A stretch of 64,000 bases of DNA from Lingula anatina (lineage: Eukaryota > Brachiopoda > Lingulata > Lingulida > Lingulidae): assembly GCF_001039355.2 (NCBI RefSeq), contig NW_019775729.1, positions 121,536 through 185,535 of the forward strand. The letters run 5' to 3'. Positions 25,849 to 39,500 of the stretch are shown one piece after another; the stretch's first letter is position 1, and each line of letters begins with the position of its first letter. Both the position numbers and the translations under genes were made by a program. The notes under the pieces were generated by a model, which was not told the DNA's origin, did not search any database, and worked only from the letters and a program-made list of their open reading frames with translations.

Positions 25849-28800
25849 TTTACAGCCATTTTCATTACAGAAATCAACTGCAGAGTTGGCAATATAACAT
25901 TCAACAAATGATGATATCCACCTTGGGAAAAGAATTGAAAGGCTCACCTGCTGGTTTCTTTGGTGTCACTGACTTTGTTGTTTCCAGAGGTTCACTGGCA
26001 CCTTCAGAATTTTCAGCAAAAACTCTGAACTGGTATTCATTGCCTTCCAACAAGTTTGGAACAACAAGTTCACATTTTTCTGGTCTAACTTTATCAACTT
26101 GTACCCAAGAAGTCCTTGTCTTGTCTCGCCTCTCCACAACATAGTGTTTGATCGGTTGACCACCATCTTGTTCGGATGGCTTCCATGATAACTTCAGCGA
26201 ACTCTTACTGACAACAGCAGTTTCAAGGGGTCCTCTTGGTGCTGATGGCACAGCTAAAATTGGGTTATAGAAGTAGAGATAAATGCATTGATTGCACCAG
26301 CAACACATCAAAATTGCCATTAAAAATATTCATACAGGTCTGTTTGTATTATTAGTTTTTAATTTGTAAATGAGCACTATAACACAGCTTTATGAACTTG
26401 TGATGTAGACCAAATGAGAAATTCAAAATATCTTAAACTAAATCTAACTATTAATAATAACACCAGAAAAACATTCATTAACCGGTACTCACTATAAGGA
26501 CTCTTTGGTGTAACAGGTTCAAGAAGCTCCAGTGGTTCAGACACACCAACAGCATTCTCAGCCAATACTCTGAAGTTGTACTCTGTTCCCTCAGTTAGTC
26601 TGGGAACTTTCAGAGACATAACAGAGGGGCGCAGTGTGTCCACTTTGCTCCATGATGTTCTCCATGCCTCGCGCTGTTCTACGATGTAGGCAGTTATGGG
26701 AGAGCCACCGTCTGAGGATGGTTTCTGCCATGTTAGGTTCACAGATTGTTTTTGAATATCAGAGACCTTCAGGGGACCAGTTGGTGCTGTTGGGCAGCCT
26801 GATTTAAATTGCAAATTAAAGGTTATAAGGTATTTGTCAATTTTCAAATTCTATACAACATTCTTATGGAATACAGCCTTTGGATGAATTTACACACAAT
26901 AATGTATATTTTCAATTTTTATACAACATACTCATCGAATACAAAGTTAAATAGAAAAATGAAAATTTATTATCATGCCGACAGTTTGACTTTCATATTA
27001 TGTAAATGTATCCTTATTCACAAACTTACTCTGTTTGGCTTTCAAAGTGACTGGTTTTTCCAGATCAAGAGCTTTCCCTACTCCTTTCTCATTCTCAGCA
27101 CTAACTCTGAACAGCATAGATTTCCCCTCTGGTAGTCCTGTTATTGTATGTGAAGTATCCTTTGGTCCTACTGAAGCAACCATCTCCCAGTCTCTGCCCT
27201 TGTCTCCTTTCTTTTCTATCTTGAAGCCCTTGATCTTAGAGCCACCATCATCCACTGGTGGTGTCCACTCTACTGTTGCCTTATCCTTGTCCACACTGGT
27301 CACTCTTAGAGACTCTGGGGCAGCAGGAGGACCTACCAAGGGAGATATGCATTTTACATACAACATCATTTTTAATAGAACAAATTTAACAAGGCAGATT
27401 ACAAACCATCCAAAAATTAACAAATTAACAGCAAAGCCAACATCTGAAGATTAACAAGACATTTATATACCTGCTTTCCTTCTTGGTACAACACCATCTT
27501 CCATCTCCAGTGGCTTGCTGTCTCCAACATCATTGACAGCCCTCACCCTGAAGTGATATTCATTACCAGTCACCAAGTTCTTCACTGCATGCTTAGTCTT
27601 CTCTGGTGAAATCTTGGCCACTCTGCCCCATGATGTTCTCCCAGACTCCCTGGCTTCTATGACATATGCAGTTAGGGGTTTACCACCATCAGTTTCAGGG
27701 ACTCCCCATGACAATTCCATAGAATCTTCTGTGATGTTAGCAGCTTTGAGTGGACCCACTGGGATGGATGGGACAGCTAGAAAGATGGGATGGAATAAGA
27801 TCTATATCAGAAAATCATAAATATTTTTATATCAACTTGATACATGATAGATACTGATATCATCTACCTTAAAAATTCAATATGCATATAATAAAAAATA
27901 TAAATATTTTTCCTACTAGCTTTCTCTCTCAGCACCTCTCTGGCAAACGAAATATTATTTTCTCAACAACCACCAAATATACAGACTTACTAAATGGGCT
28001 TTCCACAAGAACAGGTTTGTCCATTTCCAGGGGCTCACTCAATCCTTTCTCATTTTCTGCTGTCACTCTGAACAAATACTCATTCTTGTTGACTAAACTT
28101 GTAATGTTCATTGTTGTGACAGACCCATCAACTTTGCCTGCTTTCTGCCACTTTGGTTTCTGAATATCTCGCTTTTCAACTATATATTGAATGATAGGAG
28201 CACCTCCATCGTTAGCTGGGGGCTTCCATTCTATTGTTACAGAGTCCTCTGTCTTCTCTTTGATATCAATTGGTCCAGTTGGTTTCGAAGGAAGTTCTGC
28301 AAATCACAATATAATTTGAATTATCCATTTTAAGCAAATAATGATTTTTAAAAATTTTTTTGTAAGTTTGGGAAACATTCTTCATTTGTTTGGATAAAGT
28401 TCTACACTATTTCATTTGTATAATGCAATCTAAGATCCAAGTATATACCTCATTGATGTAATCACTTTAGCAGCCGTGTGCTTTATCTAACCCAACAAAT
28501 ATATTTTTAATCAAATTTGATATTGCTGATGTACACAATAAACAAAAACAGGAAATGAGCCAACACCTACCTATTCCTTTTCTAGGCACCACTGCAGCAG
28601 ATTCCAGGGGTGCACTGTTACCAAACTTATTAGTGGCATACACCCTGAAGTAGAATGTCTCGCCTTCCACCAAATCATCCACTTGACACTTGGTGATGGT
28701 AGAATCTACTGTGACTATCTCCATCCAGCTTTCCTTGTCGTCCATGCTGAGTTCTATGGTGTAGGAGAGGAGTGGAGAACCTCCAGAAGACATGGGTGGA

Positions 28801-31800
28801 TTCCAGTACAGGGAAACAGACTCTGCTGTGACATTCTTGAACTCAATTGGTCCAACTGGTGTGCTTGGAGGCTCTGAAAGCATGATCAGTGGAGAATAAA
28901 TATCCAAAATTTCAAGTATTTTTTAAATGCCAAGAACAACCGTGAACACAGAACAGAAGAGCCAACATATTGAAAGTTTGCAAAGTTATTGTAACTCAAA
29001 GTACTATAAAGCATCATATACATATTTTTTGTCAGTTTCTGTACTAATCACTTTAAAAAAGGCACTTACGGGGTCCTGCAGATGGTGTGACTGGTTCCTG
29101 AGACTCCAGTGGGGCGCTCTTGCCCTCTGTGTTCTCAGCAAACACTCTAAAGATATAAGGTGTTCCTTCCTTCAGTCCTGTCACCTTACACTCAGTGGTT
29201 TCAGGAGGCACTTCATCAACTTCTGACCAACTGTAGCGCCTGGAGTCTCGTTTTTCTACCACATATTTCAGAACAGTGCCATCTGCTGGCTGCCACTGTA
29301 GTGTAACTGAGTCCTGGGTGAGGTTCCTTCAGGACCAGAGGGCCCTTGGGAGTGCTTGGTTTTTCTAAGTAATAATTAGATAAAGAGTTGAATGGACAAA
29401 TAAAAATATTCAAAATAAACTAATGCTGTACCTATTTGTATATAAGGATAATCACGCCAGGCAACATTCAAATGTTCAAATCATTTGCAAACAACTAAAT
29501 ATTTCTTATTCATGGGACTTAATGCATTGCAAACCATGCAGGGATTAACTAGAAAATCAACTGGCTGCATTGGATATTTCTGGTGGACTTAAATAGGTTC
29601 AAATCTTGCAAAAAAAAAATCAAACCAAACCAATTGCAATTTAGTTAATATCAGATGCATTAATATTATTAAATGTTTTAGTTCATAAAAAAATCTTTGT
29701 TAATCTTACCTTTCTGTATCAATCAGTCAAAATGCCATCATCATTTTCTCAGCTGACATGCAAAAAAGTCTTCAATCCAACCAAGTGTCACTACATTCAG
29801 TGGCACGTAACAGTTTGTACAGAAATGCACATATCAAAATTAACAAAGAACATACACTAGGCAGAGTCAGTCCTGGGTAGAAAACTGCTAGAAAACCTAT
29901 GATCAAAGAGTAGGCAATGTAAGAAGGTGAGCAAAAGTCAGATATCACAGTTAGTAAATGGAATATACTGGGTGGAAAAAAAGAAGGGGGCTTTTTATTT
30001 TAGCAACTCCAAAATTTTCTTTCATTACTTAACAATATTTCAACATACACTACTTCATGGTAGCATCTCTGCTGTAGTAAGCAGTGAAAATAAACTATAA
30101 CTCAAAAAATTTATTAAAAATGTAATTTAAGTTCTGTCCATTTTCTTTTATCCACCCACTTAATACAGCATAGTTAAAAGCTAAAAACAAAAAACAAACA
30201 AATAATATGCATCAAGCGTAAGTGCATCAGGAAAAGAAGAGCTAATCTGTAATATGCTATAGAGAGAGAAGCAATCAGACATATTATACTAGGACTTCTA
30301 AATGAGAATTGAGTTACAGACAGTATATGTGTCATGGGTGCAAATCTCAACAAATACTGGACAAATGGCAACAGATCTGTAAGGCAGTAGCTTCATGTGA
30401 TATCTATCGCAAGTGACCAATTCATGACTATATGGTGGTCAATGGAAATTCTCATCATGCTAAACACAATCAGGCAACACTTATTCCTAGGTGGTTTAAA
30501 TAATGCATGTGTCAAACCCTGGCACACACAAGGCACATGCATGAAAAGTGATACACTGTGTATTACAACACTTTATGTATATTCCATTGGAACAATGTGT
30601 ATGCATATTCAAGTATGCTTTATAATGTGAGATGTCACACTGCCAAAGGATATAAATCGTTTGACAACCAGTGATAATATAATTGTGCTCAACACCACAC
30701 TCGTGGGAAAGTACTTCACATTAAAACTGCATTCACTGCAACACATGCATAAAATCTGTCATTTATTTTCCACAAACTTTTCAGCAGTTATATCTGTTGT
30801 GCAACAAGCATGCATCATAACACACCAGCAGCGTTTACAGTTAAATAAATACACTCAGATTCATGCAAAAACATACAAATTATAATCACAATAAACAATG
30901 ATCAACATTTTACTGGTTTAGTGATATGTCATACATATTTTTAACATTAAAGCTAAAGGTCATTAAAACTTAATCACTATAATAAGACAAAAAATACAGC
31001 AATAATGATTCGAAAACTGATATACTTTTTTATGAAGGCATCATCATCGGTGCACATTTATCATGCATTGTGTAATATAAAATGTCATTTTAGAATATAC
31101 TGAATTTTCAATGTCATGACAGGCACACAACTTACCAAATGCACTCTTGACCAGTACAGGCAAGTCCAGTTCGGCAGGTTCTCCAGTGCCTATGTCATTG
31201 ACTGCTGACACACGGAAGAAGTACTCATTGCCTTCGATCAAGTTAGGGATAGTGTAACTGAACTTGGAGGCTGGGACACTTGTAACCTAATTAGGGAATA
31301 TCATTAATCATTAAAATTATATAATAATATAACTTATATTGCAAATACATATGTTATATCACAAATGATATTTTATTTTCAAATCTTTGTTATTTTTCAA
31401 AGAAAACCATGCTCTCTCAAATACAGATTATATGTGAAGTCTTAAATCATACACCATATTGGGTTTCTTTGAACTTGAGCACCCTAAGATTGCAAAACAA
31501 CAGTTTCAATTTCACAAAAAATTGTCAAAATATAATTCACATTAAGAAAAGCAAATATCAAGATATTTTTAATATTGTAGGACTTTCATTCTCATAAAGA
31601 TAAATTACTATATGGCTGTCTTTAATAAGAGGAGGAAGGGAAATAGGAATTGACAACATTAATCATTTACCTTCATCCACGATGGTCTCTTGGCATCTCT
31701 TCTCTCAATGATATACGATGTCACCTCTTTACCACCATCATCTTTAGGCTTGGTCCACTCTAGGCTTACAGAGTCCTTGGACACGTTGGTCACTTTGAAG

Positions 31801-34800
31801 TCAGCTGGAGCTTGGGGTTTATCTGGAGTTGAGTAAATTTTAAAAATAATTTTGTTAAAATTTTTATCAAATGGGACCAAACTACATGCTACTGGGAAAA
31901 AACTGAAATAAACTATTTGCTTTCATTTCCAACTCAATTAGTAATATAGCTTTTTACTTCATTAAAATGCTCACTTTGTTTGACATTTATGGAGATATCT
32001 TTACTTACCAACCACCTCTACATCGATAGTAGCAGAGGCTTCCCCAGCTGGGCTCTTCAGCTGAAGGGTATATTCACCATCATCATCCAACTTGGCTTTT
32101 CTTATGGTCAGAGATGACGTGGAGTCAGTGTTCTCTATCACTACTCTGCCATCTGGAACAACTGGTTCACCATCTTTGAGCCAAACCACTTCAGGTACTG
32201 GGGAGCCACCAATGTTGGCAGACATCTTGAGGCTGCCACCGGTCTTAATGGACTGACCATCGCGCAATTTGCGGTCAAGATTGATTGTTGGTGGAACTGA
32301 AATATTAGGTGATCAGATTATGTTCATTTTATATGATGATAAGACGGATAATCTGTTTACTTTTTTATTATTTGAAAAATATAAAGCAAAACGTTCCCTT
32401 TACACTTTTCAAACTATGCACAACTGTTCATAATCTGTAAATGGCAAGATGATAATGATTATCACCTAAAAATTCCCTAAATCATTATGATAGCACTTCA
32501 TGTCACAGATCAAATGATACTGTCAAATATTTTAGTGTATTTATTAATATGAAAATATTATTTAAAACATGTATATTGACAACACCACAAACTATCTTAC
32601 CATTCACTGAGACTGCACATGATGTTGATACCAAAGCCAAAGTGTTAGACGCCTCACATATATACTTCCCAGCATCAGAGTCTGTGGTGTCCAGTATGGT
32701 CAATGTGGCCACACTGTCCACATAGCTCATGGCCACTTTCCTGCCTGGTAACAGTTCTCTGTTGTTCTTTTTCCTGGACATTGAAGTGTTGAAATGTTAA
32801 CAATCTTCAGATCTTTTTATGACAAATAAATTAGAAATTAAAATACTGATCATTTTATTGTCCCACAAAAATGTTTTAAGTACAACCTAATTCGTTGATT
32901 AGATGTGAGAATGGGCCAAAAACAAAATTGCTGTTTACATACTCATTTAATGTTTAAAACACTTAATACACCACTATTGTTGTAAACACTATGCTAATAT
33001 TCAGATAACACGAATGAAAGGTATTTGATGTATCATATTTGGTACGTCTTCACATCTATGCAGTCAATAAAAAATGGGTTCTTTTTAAGACTACACTTAC
33101 CATTTAACTTGAGGTTCTGGAGATCCAAATATCTGACACTCCAGTTTAGTTGTCCCTCCAACAGCTGCGGCAACATCCTTCAATTGTTCCACAACTCTAG
33201 GAGCCTCTCCAGCTATAAGAGGAGAGATGATATTGAACACATATTTTGCAAGTGACAAAAGTGTTAAACTTCATCTTAAATATGTAAAAAATCTTTGTAA
33301 CTGAATCTCAAATAAAAATATTTGAAAATCATGTCCAGTGCTCTTAGGCTTTATTCACATCATGCAATATGCCTCACTGGACCACCTCACTTTGACAGTT
33401 CCTAACGTGTAATTACACTGTACAGAGTTTTACTCCCTTTCACAAGTTTGGTTATTTAGTTTTAGTTGATTAATTGGTGGTATCTGTGCTGTAGCTCTGT
33501 TTTGGTGACTCTCTTAAATACTAGCCAGGCTATTAAGTTGTCAATCTCTCAAAGTAGACTGTACATACAAATAACACAAACAATAATGAAATTCTATGCT
33601 GATTAAATAGAAATATATTCTCCTTACTTGTTCTGTCCTCAGCCACAATCTGTCTTGAAGGTGATGATGGCTGACTGCGGCCAGCTTTGTTTTCAGCAAC
33701 TACTCTGAACTCATACTTCTCTCCTGGCTGCAGATCTTTCACTGTGTACACTGTGTCTGGTTCCTTCAAGTTAAGGCTGGTCCAGCGGAACTTCACAGTA
33801 GATTTGACCTCGATGTCGTACCCTGTCACAGGGCTGCCACCATCTTTTTCCGGGGTTGACCACTTCAGTGTTGCTGTACGTTTTGTGATGTCAGTCACCT
33901 CAGGTGCAGCTGGAGCATCTGGGGGATCTTGATATTCAGAAAAATCATTATTACTTTACATTATGCATTATAAATTTTATTTACTTGACTGACTGAGTGA
34001 CAAAGTTGTAAGTAATTTCTTTTATCACAATAAATCAAATTTGGTAAATTTTTAGCAAATTTGTTAAAAAAGAACTGACATAAAGGATGGCAATTGTAAA
34101 TGTACAATCATTTCTCAAATCATACACAAACTGATGCAAATCTGATCAATTACTGCACCGAACAACAAATCATGCAGTTATTAGTACATTTATTTCTGAA
34201 ACTGCAGAGCCTCACCGAATGGCTCTTTGACCAGCACTGGTCCCAGCTCCTCAGAGGGCTGACTCAGCCCAGCCTCATTCTCTGCCAACACCCTCAAACA
34301 ATACTCCACACCTTCCCTGACATCAGTGATGTCATATTCTATATCGTCAACCAGCTTTCTATTGATTCTGATCCATTTAGTACTGGTTGCCACACGACGC
34401 TCAATGACGTAACCTTTGACGTCAGCACCCCCGTCATTCTCTGGGGCATCCCATGCAAGGGTTATGTGTGACTTGCTCACTTCAAACACTTCAAGGTTTA
34501 CTGGGGGTCCTGGTACATCTGAGGGTTAATAACATGGATTGTGAGGCATGCAAAGGTGAAAGTGAACAATGTGAAACACAGCAAATATATCCAATGGGTT
34601 ACTTTGAATTGATAACTCATGTGTTAGTTGCTTTAATGAAAAAATATTATATTGGTGAATTCATTTTCATTGATTTGTGTAAAATGAAACAACAGCAAAT
34701 ATATGCAATGGGTTAGTTTAAAATCATGACTTCATGTGTTAGCTGCTTTAGTCTTCCATAAAATAATTTTGTTTAATACATCGTCATTCATTTGTCAATA

Positions 34801-36473
34801 AGGGTGAGGATGTGATATATAGCTCCCAATTTTTGAATGTGACACATAGCTCCCAATTTTTAAGTTATATGTCCTGATAAGTTAGATGAGGTTAGTTAAA
34901 TTATTGTGTCTCTGTGGTATAAATTTATATGGAAAAGGATTCAGACCACAATGACTTATCTTTATTCAAATGTTAAAAGTTAAATATTACAAAAAAGAAA
35001 ACAATGAAATGTTAAACAGGATGCAAATAAATGTGAAAGCACATTAAGTAAACTTTCATATGATAAAATGTTTCCATCCATACCAGGTGAAACAGTAACA
35101 CTTTAGTTCTTGTTTCATCACATATATTATTAATTTTTAATGGGAGTTTAGTCACAGCAAAGTAATCAAAGTGAGAAAATGTGAAAATACACATAGTAAA
35201 ACAGAGCAAACCATATACATAGTAAGATGAATTAAACATATATACCACTTACCGAATGGAACCTTAGCTGTGACTGGTTCCTTGAGCTCTGCTGGGGGCC
35301 CAGTGCCCAGTTGGTTACTGGCAGATACACGGATGTAATACTTGTTGCCTTCCAGTAGTTTGGTAATCATGAATTCAAATGTGCTGCCACCTACAGTTCC
35401 TGCCTGTGTCCAAGTTTGTCTGGAGGCATCTCTTCTTTCGATTATGTACTCTTTGATAGGGGAGCCACCATCGCTTTCTGGTGGTTGCCAGGTGACAGTG
35501 ATGTAATTCTTATTGGTTTCTTTCACTTGAAGATTTGTAGGAGCAGAGGGTTTTCCTGTAATAATGACCTCAAAGTCTGCTGTGTCTTTGCCCACGTCAT
35601 TTTCTACAACAACAGAATATTTTCCGCCATCTTCTTTTGTCAGTCCTTTGAGATTTAATGTTGATGTTCCATCTCTTGTCTGTACTGTAAGTCTGTGAGA
35701 CTTCTCCACTGGTTTGCCATCGTGTAACCATGTGATCTTGGGTTCTGGAACGCCATCTATGTCCACTGAAAGCGTGGCTGATCCTCCTTCCTTCACCTTC
35801 AGAGGTTCACGCAATTTGTTGTCATACTCTAGTTTGGGAGGCACTGAAATAGCAATTACCATAAGAAATCAGCTAAATATTGCATGACGTAAATACATAT
35901 TACTATCAGAACAATGACATGTATAATTTATTTGAGTAATAAAAAGGTTAAAATTAAGTTCAAATGTAACACTGATTCTTTTTGTAAAATTTCAAATAAA
36001 ATTTTACAATTGAGATCTAATTTTTGAATCATTTATATTCCCATTAAATATTTTTGAGATTTTTCTTGCATTTGATCATAAACATCAAGCTCCCCATATC
36101 TATTCTACTACAACTAACCCACCCACCTTGTACCCTGAGTTCTCCAACACTCTCCACTTTGCCCAAGGCATTGGTGGCCACACACTTGTACTTCCCAGCA
36201 TCAGCAGGTTCAGTATCATTTATAACCAGGGTGGCAGTGTTGTTCTTATACTCAGTCTTGTATTTTCCATCTGTCTGGAGTTCCTTGCCCTCCTTAAACC
36301 ACTTGATTTCAGGCTCAGGCTCTCCTGGTGAGATCTTACACTTCAGGGTGGCTGGCTCAGGGGAAATTACAGCCATGTCTGTTATTTTTTCCACCAGTTC
36401 AGGTGCTTCCCCACCTAAAAAATTTAAAAAATTGAATGAATTAAAAGTTTTACTCCAAGACTTGATACTCAAA

Positions 36474-36569
<96 letters not shown>

Positions 36570-39500
36570 GAATAGCATATGGTAAAAAGAATTATCCAAT
36601 TACATTAGTTTTATAGTTTTATTTACAAGTCAAGAAGAAAAGTGACAGGTGAAATCAGCCCTTAAAGTGAAATATTCGTTGTCAATTAATTTTGAATTCC
36701 TGATACATGACAAATTTACAAGAATGCATTAGGCTGTTTTGTTATACTTATGTATTTTATTAATTTTAGTTTGTTTGTATAGTAAATGTACCATTTTACT
36801 AAAAATCCATCAAACAAAACAGTACTCACTGATAGGCTCTCGGACAGTCACAGCACGGGACACTTCAGATGGTGGTCCTGTCCCTGCTTTGTTCTCAGCA
36901 CTAACTCTAAACTCATAGCTATCTCCATCTCTCAGCTTCTCCACAACCAATTTGGTTTCTGCCACGGTCTCCTCTGTGGCTTTCAGCCAACGGAAAGCCT
37001 CGGTGGCTTTGTATTCAACAATGTAGTTCAGGATTGGGCTGCCGCCATCATTGCTTGGTGGTGACCATGACAGGGTGACAGTTGAAGATGTGATTTCTTC
37101 AACCTCTGGGGAGCCAGGTTTACCTGGTTTGTCCCATGGGTCCTTGGCTTTGAAAGGTGAAGACCCCTCGCTTGGCTTGCTCTCTCCTGCTTTGTTGACT
37201 GCTATGACTCGGTACTGGTATTCACTGCCCTCCATCAGGTCTGTGGCCTTGAAAGTTGTCTCCTCAATGGCATCATGGACTACTCTAATCCACCTGACAC
37301 CTGGTGCGGCACAGCGTTCAAGGAGATAACCAATGACTGGAGAGCCACCATCTTTGCTAGGTGGTTGCCATGAGACAACTGCTGAATCTTTAAAGATGTC
37401 TGAGATGGTTGGAGCTGCTGGCGCACTAGGGACAACTAGACAGCAAAGACAAAAATTTCATTCCTTTTTTGATATTGAGATGTTAATGAAATAATTTAAA
37501 GTTGACAAAGAAAAAATTTTCTCAAAATGTAATGGGACAACATATAAAACATATTTAAAATCAGCTTTAATTTTTCTAAGTTGCATCATAAGCCACTGCA
37601 TCGTGAGTAAAAATATTATTCAGATTCAGTTATATACTTTCAAATTAATCTTGCATCATAAGTCATTGCATTGTAAGTAAAACTATTATTCAGATTCAGT
37701 TGTATACTTTCAAATTAATCTATCAATCTTGTGCACTTTGACAAATAACTCACCGAAAGAACTCTTTGCTAATACAGCCTGTGCTATTTCAACTGCTGGT
37801 CCAGTCCCTTGTGCATTTTCCGCACTGACCTTGAAGACATATTTGTTGTTCTCAACCAGATTAGTGACAGTGAACTCGGTCTCTGTTGAGGATCCAGCTG
37901 GCTGCCATGTTCTACGAGTTTGTTCACGTTTTTCAATGATGTATCTGATGATGTTGCTTCCTCCATCGTCTTCAGGCTCAGCCCATTTCAAGGAGATGGA
38001 ATTTGATGTGGCCTCTGGAGAAGTCAGGTCATGGATAGGACCTGGTTTGTCTGAAAATATTGAAGAATTTTTGGTTAAACACAGAGCTGGTTGTGTTGGG
38101 TGGGACTGAGCTTATATAATGTCACAAGAGTCATTTCATGAAAATACTAAATTTTATCATGATATACGAGTTATACTACTGCAAATGTCTTCTATGTAAT
38201 CAAAAGTACTAACACCAGATATTTATTTGAATATAACTGCTGCAAACAAATCCCTCAACCATTCAGATCACTCAATACATAAAAACAAAATTGCCCAAAC
38301 AAGCAAATTAATATTAATCATAATAACATTTTGATGTTGTAAACATGCTACTTACCCAACACCACCACCTTGATAGTTATGCTTGCTTTCCCACTGGCAT
38401 TTTCCAACTTCAGCATGTACTCCCCGGAGTCTGATCTTTTCACCTTGGTCAGGGTGAGTGCTGTCATATTCCTGATGGTTTCCTCCTTGGCTGGCTTAGT
38501 TAGTGAGGCACCATTGAAAGTCCAGGTAACTGTGGGTTGAGGGTTGCCAGAGAAGGGGATCTCAAACACTGCAGAGGCTCCTGTTTTCAGGGTGATTGCC
38601 TCCTCATAGGACTCCTCAGACAGGATAACAGGTTGAGCTGGAAGGAGGGGGAGGGATGGAGATTAGGGACAGTGTTTTAATTGTGTTAGGTCTGAAGTAC
38701 ACTTGTGTGATAACGTGATAGGTGGTGGGTGACAGTGCCCTTTATATGATTATGTGGTATGTGGTGACAATGTTCTTGGTGTGATAGTGTGATAGGTGGT
38801 GACAATGTTCTTGGTGTGATAATATGATAGGTGTGATAATTAACTTTCTACAAATGGGCAACTACTTGATGATGAGCTTGATGTGCCAGCTCTGTAAATG
38901 TGATAATGTGTTAGGTGTGACCATTTGAAAAGTGTGAAAGTGCAAGATACACATAATAGTGTACTAACAACAGTGCACTGGACATACTGAATGAAAGTGC
39001 TGAAATGACTGTATGGTTAATTAGTAACTAGCTGAAAATAACTAAATGAATATGTTGTGCCATAAATGTTTAGTTACATCCTGTACTGTGCACACAAAAT
39101 ACACACAAAGACATGGACTGGAAATCGAAAGTTCAATCTGTCAAATGATATGGATATACTATACATTTAAGCATTCTGAAATTGGGAAATATTAATACTC
39201 ATAGAACCAAGACAATACTTACTGTATTATTATCAGACACACAAAGATTCAAAAATAAAATATGAGTAGTAAAACACGACCTACCTGCCACTGTAAGGGT
39301 CGCTTTTGACTGTCTTCCTCTTGCAGACAGAGCATACTCTCCCTCATCCTCTCCATCCACATCTTTGATGGTGAGAGTATGCTTAACTCTCTTACTATCC
39401 TTCTCAATCTTATATTTCTCAGATGGGGTGACAATCTTCCCTCCTCTTAGCCATGCTATGTCCACAGGTCTGGAGATTTCACATTCAAACACTGCAACTC

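Noticed and set aside
30397-30885. Small plus-strand open frames in the 29364-31135 intron
   Set aside because: Short, low-complexity, no recognisable motif; expected by chance in AT-rich intron.
36471-36566. AT repeat as an origin or regulatory element
   Set aside because: A plain intronic microsatellite with no associated motif.
36054-36575. Plus-strand open frames opposite Ig and FN3 exons (for example 36054-36575, 61026-61604, 61638-62138)
   Set aside because: They are antisense shadows of minus-strand coding exons; one also runs through the AT microsatellite. No splice or domain evidence on the plus strand.
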